DNA of 9,772 nucleotides from Ktedonobacter sp. GTDB taxonomy: Bacteria; Chloroflexota; Ktedonobacteria; Ktedonobacterales; Ktedonobacteraceae. The stretch lies in assembly GCA_003450555.1 (NCBI GenBank), contig DMFQ01000336.1, positions 1 through 9,772 of the forward strand, written 5' to 3'. Below the pieces are notes generated by a model. The model was not told the DNA's origin. It did not search any database and saw only the letters and a list, made by a program, of their open reading frames with translations. Positions 6,242-9,772 of the stretch are shown one piece after another. Made by a program: the position numbers and the translations under genes. The stretch's first letter is position 1. Each line of letters begins with the position of its first letter.

Positions 6242-6691
6242 ATGCAGTCTGCATTGGCAGTACCAACTGAAGAGACAAAGTCGTCGCGACCGCGCAGGCG
6301 GCTGCCTCTCAGTTTTATATTTGGCGGATTGGCTATTTTAGCAGCGGTGATCTACCTCGTGTATGCTAATACACAGGCGAACGCTGTCTACTATATGACA
6401 GTGAGCGAGCTCAAGCACTGTACCACCTGCGCAACGCAATCAGTGCGCGTAGCGGGCGTCGTGCAGCAGGGTTCGATTGTACGAGATGACCAGAAGCAGT
6501 TCATCACCTTTGTTATCACACAGGGTGGACAACGCCTGCCTGTGACCTACAGTGGGATCGTACCGGACATTTTTCGTCCCGGTATCGAGGTGGTTGTAGA
6601 GGGTCACTCGACTGGCCAGGGGCCATTCCAGGCCCAAAACTTGCTAGCTAAATGTCCGTCGAAATTTCAAGCCGCCACGCCAACCCCGTAG
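6242..6691 (+). CDS. ccmE: Cytochrome c-type biogenesis heme chaperone CcmE, Cys type
   Basis: A 149-residue protein with a basic N-terminus, one membrane anchor (23-42) and an OB-fold outside the membrane. Typical CcmE stretches are YYMTVSEL (50-57), VRVAGVVQQGSIV (68-80), VTYSGIVPDIFRPG (101-114), VVVEG (117-121) and LLAKCPSKF (134-142). CcmE carries heme covalently from CcmC to CcmF. In most bacteria the heme ligand motif is HxxxY; here Cys 138 stands at the His position and Phe 142 at the Tyr position. Cys-type CcmE (CxxxY) is known from archaea and some bacteria; the Phe is less usual. An extra Cys pair, HCTTC (Cys 60 and 63), sits near the start of the fold. ATG 6242 is chosen for GGAG 7 bases before it; the frame also opens at TTG 6221. 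Confidence 0.93.
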   Translation: MQSALAVPTEETKSSRPRRRLPLSFIFGGLAILAAVIYLVYANTQANAVYYMTVSELKHCTTCATQSVRVAGVVQQGSIVRDDQKQFITFVITQGGQRLPVTYSGIVPDIFRPGIEVVVEGHSTGQGPFQAQNLLAKCPSKFQAATPTP

Positions 6692-6746
6692 GACATAGAC
6701 CGATCGTAGTAAGTACCAATCGTAGGCATCAAGCGAAGGAAAAATT

Positions 6747-8807
6747 GTGCATTTCTCGGATGTAGGATTCATTGCTCTCATACTTGGCTCAGGCTTTGCT
6801 ATGTATACTGGCTTCGTGGCCGTACTGGGCGCGCTGCGCAAGAGTGAGCTGCTCGTCGCGAGTGCGAAACGCGGTATACTTGTGGTTGCCTTCTTCCTGC
6901 TGCTGGCCTCAGCCGCGCTAATCGCCTCGTTTCTCAGCCATGATTTTGGGGTGAGCTATGTGGCGCAGCATTCCAGCCTGGCCATGCCGTGGTATTTCAC
7001 AACGGCTGCCTTTTATGGCGGGCAAGAAGGGTCACTGCTCTACTGGGCCTTGATGCTCGCGGTTTTCTCGGCCATCTTCGTCCTGACCGCGCGACGGACA
7101 GTGCCCGTGCTGGTGCCTTATGTCATAGCGACGCTGATGGCAATCGAGACCTTTTTATTGATCGTGCTGATCACCGTTTCAAATCCCTTTGTGCGCTTGC
7201 CTGTGGCGCCGCAAGATGGCGTGGGTTTGAATCCGCTGCTGATGGATCCGGGCATGCTGGTACATCCACCGATGCTGCTGATGGGCTATATGAGCTTCTC
7301 AGTACCTTTTGCCTTTGCCGTTGCCGCCATGATTACCGGCAAGTTGGATAGCGAGTGGCTGCGCTCCATTCGGCGCTGGACGCTGGCGTCGTGGTCAATT
7401 CAGACAACGGGCCTGATCCTGGGCGCGTGGTGGGCCTATCATGTACTGGGTTGGGGAGGATACTGGGGCTGGGACCCGGTAGAGAACGCGGCACTGCTGC
7501 CATGGTTGACGGCGACCGCTTTCCTGCACTCGACGATGGTACAGGAACGGCGCGGCATGCTCAAGGTCTGGAATCTTGTGCTGGTAGTGGCCTCGTTTAC
7601 CCTTGCCATCTTCGGCACCTTTGAGGTGCGCAGCGGTATTATCAGTTCAGTGCATTCGTTTGCCTATTCGGATATTGGCTCCTATTTCCTGGCATTTCTC
7701 GTCATCATCATTGTCTTCAGCACGGGGCTGTTCCTGTACCGTTTGCCCAAACTCCAACCCGAGCAAGAGTTTGACTCGGTGGTCTCGCGCGAGGGTATCT
7801 TTCTGCTCAATAACCTGTTGCTGGTGGGCATCGCCTTCGCCACGCTTTGGGGAACTATTTTCCCACTCATCTCTGTCGCCATCCGCCGTCAGACCATGAC
7901 CGTTGGGCCGCCATTCTACGAATCCGTCAATGGCCCAATCTTTGTCGTGCTGATACTCGCTATGGGCGTTGGGCCGCTGCTAGCCTGGCGCCGCACTTCC
8001 AGGCGCGCCCTATGGCATAATCTCGCTATACCCGCGCTGGCAGCCGCTCTCTGTGCCGCTGTGCTGCCACTGGCAGGTGTGCGCGATATCTGGGCAAATG
8101 TTGGCTTTGCCGTCTGTACATTTAGCGCCGGGGCGATTTTCTATGAACTTTGGCGCGGCATGCGCGTGCGACATCGCCATGGTGAGGCGTACCCGCAGGC
8201 GCTGTATATGCTTATCAAGCGCTACCGGCAGCGCTATGGCGGCTATATCGTGCACCTTGGCCTGGTGATGCTGGCGGTCGGCGTGATTGGCTCGCATTTC
8301 TTCCAGGTGCAGCAGGATAGCACGCTCAAAGCCGGGCAAGAGATGCACGTTGCAGGCTATACACTGAAGTATTTTGGCAATGTTGAAGAGACCTACCCGG
8401 GAACCGACACCGTAAAATCCATTGTGCAAATCTGGCACGACGGCCAGTATGCAGGTTTTATCTATCCGGGGCGCGTCTTCTATCAGAACTTTGGCAACCA
8501 GCCGGCCAGCCTGATCTCCATCACGACCTTTGGCCTGACCGACGTGTATGTTTTACTTGATGACTGGAACGGCGCAGCAGAGTCTAAGATACGTGTCTTC
8601 ATCAACCCGCTGACGCCACTTGTCTGGTATGGTGGAGGGCTGATGTTGCTGGGTGGGATCGTCTGCTGGTGGCCGGAGCGGCGCAAAAAAGGGGCAGCGA
8701 GCCAGAGCGGAATCCCTGGCGTGCTTGCCCGCGCGGAGCTGCCAACAAAAACGGTGCAGCAGGTCGCGCAAGCAACGGGGCGAGGTGACGAGGAGATGGT
8801 GGTATGA
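6747..8807 (+). CDS. ccmF: Cytochrome c heme lyase subunit CcmF
   Basis: A 686-residue polytopic membrane protein of the heme handling protein family. The WWD signature is complete: WGGYWGWDPVEN (236-247) followed by PWL (252-254). Conserved His candidates for heme binding are His 173 in LVHPPMLLMGY, His 303 in SSVHSFAYSD, His 231, and His 503 in the late helix YIVHLGLVML. FEVRSGIISS (292-301) and the closing NPLTPLVWYGGGLMLLGG segment are also typical, and a large extracytoplasmic loop lies between about 520 and 620. CcmF takes heme from CcmE and, with CcmH, joins it to apocytochrome cysteines. GTG 6747 is the start, with AAGGA 6 bases upstream. The C-terminal tail of about 45 residues after the last helix is polar. 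The stop overlaps the ccmH start by ATGA, indicating coupled translation. Confidence 0.97.
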   Translation: MHFSDVGFIALILGSGFAMYTGFVAVLGALRKSELLVASAKRGILVVAFFLLLASAALIASFLSHDFGVSYVAQHSSLAMPWYFTTAAFYGGQEGSLLYWALMLAVFSAIFVLTARRTVPVLVPYVIATLMAIETFLLIVLITVSNPFVRLPVAPQDGVGLNPLLMDPGMLVHPPMLLMGYMSFSVPFAFAVAAMITGKLDSEWLRSIRRWTLASWSIQTTGLILGAWWAYHVLGWGGYWGWDPVENAALLPWLTATAFLHSTMVQERRGMLKVWNLVLVVASFTLAIFGTFEVRSGIISSVHSFAYSDIGSYFLAFLVIIIVFSTGLFLYRLPKLQPEQEFDSVVSREGIFLLNNLLLVGIAFATLWGTIFPLISVAIRRQTMTVGPPFYESVNGPIFVVLILAMGVGPLLAWRRTSRRALWHNLAIPALAAALCAAVLPLAGVRDIWANVGFAVCTFSAGAIFYELWRGMRVRHRHGEAYPQALYMLIKRYRQRYGGYIVHLGLVMLAVGVIGSHFFQVQQDSTLKAGQEMHVAGYTLKYFGNVEETYPGTDTVKSIVQIWHDGQYAGFIYPGRVFYQNFGNQPASLISITTFGLTDVYVLLDDWNGAAESKIRVFINPLTPLVWYGGGLMLLGGIVCWWPERRKKGAASQSGIPGVLARAELPTKTVQQVAQATGRGDEEMVV

Positions 8808-9352
8808 AGCAGAGGCGCCCGCTGTTTTTAGCAGTAGCGGTGGTGGCGATTGTGGGAGCGATCTGGTACGTTATTTTCTTGCAGAATCCACCACAGCAGA
8901 CGCTAGACCAACGCGTGCAGAGCGTCGCGGCCCAATTGAAGTGTCCCGTTTGCCAGAGCGAGTCGGTTGCTGATTCCCCTTCGACCATTGCGCAACAGAT
9001 GCGTGACGTTATTCGCCAGCAACTGCAGGCAGGTAGATCCGAGCAAGAAGTCATTCAATATTTTCAGGCTCGTTATGGAGAGCAGATTGTCTGGTCTCCG
9101 CCATGGCAGGGTTTTAGCCTGCTAGCGTGGCTGGTGCCGATTGGGCTGCTGCTGGGAGGTATCATTTTGCTGTTCTTTACCCTGCGCGACTGGCAGACAG
9201 CATCTCCCGCGCCAGATGCGACCACGCGTGAACATGAACTCGCGCATGTAGACGAGGCTGATTTAGCAAGGTACCGCGCCCAGCTCGAACAAGAGCTTGC
9301 CGACGAAGATCCCTTGTTCGCGCGGCCAGCGAGCGCAACGGAGGAAAGCTGA
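8804..9352 (+). CDS. ccmH: Cytochrome c biogenesis protein CcmH
   Basis: A 182-residue protein. An N-terminal helix (6-26) is followed by the CcmH domain with QLKCPVCQSESVADS (Cys 47 and Cys 50), then RYGEQIVWSPP (90-100) and a second helix (about 105-126). CcmH keeps the apocytochrome CxxCH cysteines reduced and passes them to CcmF; LRCxxCQ is its active site. The C-terminal 55 residues are polar and charged, with ADLARYRAQLEQELADED likely helical, beyond the usual short CcmH. It overlaps ccmF by 4 bases and the next gene by one base (TGATG). Confidence 0.94.
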   Translation: MKQRRPLFLAVAVVAIVGAIWYVIFLQNPPQQTLDQRVQSVAAQLKCPVCQSESVADSPSTIAQQMRDVIRQQLQAGRSEQEVIQYFQARYGEQIVWSPPWQGFSLLAWLVPIGLLLGGIILLFFTLRDWQTASPAPDATTREHELAHVDEADLARYRAQLEQELADEDPLFARPASATEES

Positions 9353-9771
9353 TGCAATTTGTACTGCCACTTCTCATAGCGCTCATCCTGGGCGTTTTAG
9401 CGCTTGCTTTTGTGCTCTACCCCTTTTATCGCCGTACGCCAGCTCAATCTGAAAAGCAGCGAAGTGGTGTACTCTTGCCATGGACAGCAGGGAGCGAGCC
9501 AGAAACTTTAAACGGTCATAGTAAAGCAAAGGGAGTGCAAAGCGCTGAAGTGAGCGAAGTGGAGCAGGCTGCCCGTACTGCTCTGCATGAAATCGAACTT
9601 GACTACCAACTGGGCAATATATCCGAGAGCGATTATCGCACATTGCGAGAGAGGTATCTACAGCGCGCGCTGGTAGCTCTGAAGTCGCGCTATGATCGCG
9701 AGCAAGAGCTAGACGACGTGATCGAAGTGCAGTTGCAGAAGATGAAAGAACATAATGACAGTGTGGAATAA
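9352..9771 (+). CDS. Short CcmI-like membrane protein of the ccm operon
   Basis: A 139-residue protein with one N-terminal membrane helix (4-24), a variable polar stretch (30-68), and a helical region: AARTALHEIELDYQLGNISESDYRTLRERYLQRA (73-106, key residues E80, E82, D84, Y85, G88 and D94-Y95). This ExExDxxxGxxxxxDY pattern is typical of the CcmI N-terminal part and of short CcmI-like or zinc-ribbon proteins after ccmH in Gram-positive and Chloroflexota-like operons. The TPR part of proteobacterial CcmI, which holds apocytochrome c, is absent, and no Cys are present, so no zinc ribbon. GGAGG lies just before the start. The stop is intact one base before the window end, so this is not cut off. 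A role in the CcmF/H complex is inferred. Confidence 0.78.
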   Translation: MQFVLPLLIALILGVLALAFVLYPFYRRTPAQSEKQRSGVLLPWTAGSEPETLNGHSKAKGVQSAEVSEVEQAARTALHEIELDYQLGNISESDYRTLRERYLQRALVALKSRYDREQELDDVIEVQLQKMKEHNDSVE

Positions 9772-9772
9772 G

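Noticed and set aside
6419..6430. Heme-binding CxxCH motif in CcmE at HCTTC
   Set aside because: The residue after the second Cys is Ala, not His, so this is not a c-type heme site.
6703..6725. Direct repeat ATCGTAG, two copies 16 bases apart, between ccmE and ccmF
   Set aside because: Only 7 bases long and not at a helical-turn spacing; likely chance.
8010..8438. Minus-strand open frame (142 codons) within ccmF
   Set aside because: Antisense to a strongly conserved gene, no domain seen and no convincing start signal.

Overview
The window is a bacterial respiratory-chain locus with every gene on the + strand. It carries the end of an aa3-type cytochrome c oxidase (cox) operon, then a block of three regulatory or unknown genes, then a cytochrome c maturation (ccm, System I) operon. 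The short five-helix subunit III, a small two-helix protein inside the cox operon, a Cys-type CcmE, a short CcmI-like protein and a long one-piece kinase/DNA-binding protein together suggest a Chloroflexota bacterium, perhaps Ktedonobacteria-like. That placement is inference from gene content and style; no marker gene proves it. Most genes start close to clear Shine-Dalgarno sequences, and GTG and TTG starts appear to be used.

Region 1 (1-1501): the C-terminal 150 residues of oxidase subunit I, a small two-helix membrane protein, and subunit III. It is closed by a perfect 20-bp hairpin (1459-1501).

Region 2 (1552-4986): a regulatory block. It opens with a pair of 9-bp direct repeats at 11-bp period next to candidate -10 boxes, which looks like an OmpR/PhoB-type operator. 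Next comes a tail-anchored protein with two CxxC pairs (probable zinc ribbon). Then a 660-residue soluble protein joins PAS, HisKA, HATPase, receiver and OmpR-type winged helix in one chain, and its receiver has Ser where the phosphoacceptor Asp should be. Last is a receiver-domain protein ending in a membrane hairpin that resembles the small cox-operon protein. A 42-bp perfect palindrome closes the block.

Region 3 (5114-9771): a membrane-anchored thioredoxin-like protein (CcmG/ResA type), a CopD-like four-helix membrane protein, CcmE with Cys in place of the usual heme-binding His, CcmF, CcmH and a short CcmI-like protein. Spacing is short, and ccmF-ccmH and ccmH-ccmI overlap by 4 bases (ATGA) and 1 base (TGATG). 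CcmA, B, C and D are not in the window.

The genes fit one theme: building a heme-copper oxidase and the c-type cytochromes that feed it. The regulators in between may couple their expression or assembly to a redox, oxygen or energy signal; this is inferred from position and domains only. The most notable points are the kinase fusion with a degenerate receiver, the receiver protein apparently tethered by an oxidase-operon-like membrane hairpin, and the PhoB-box-like repeat.
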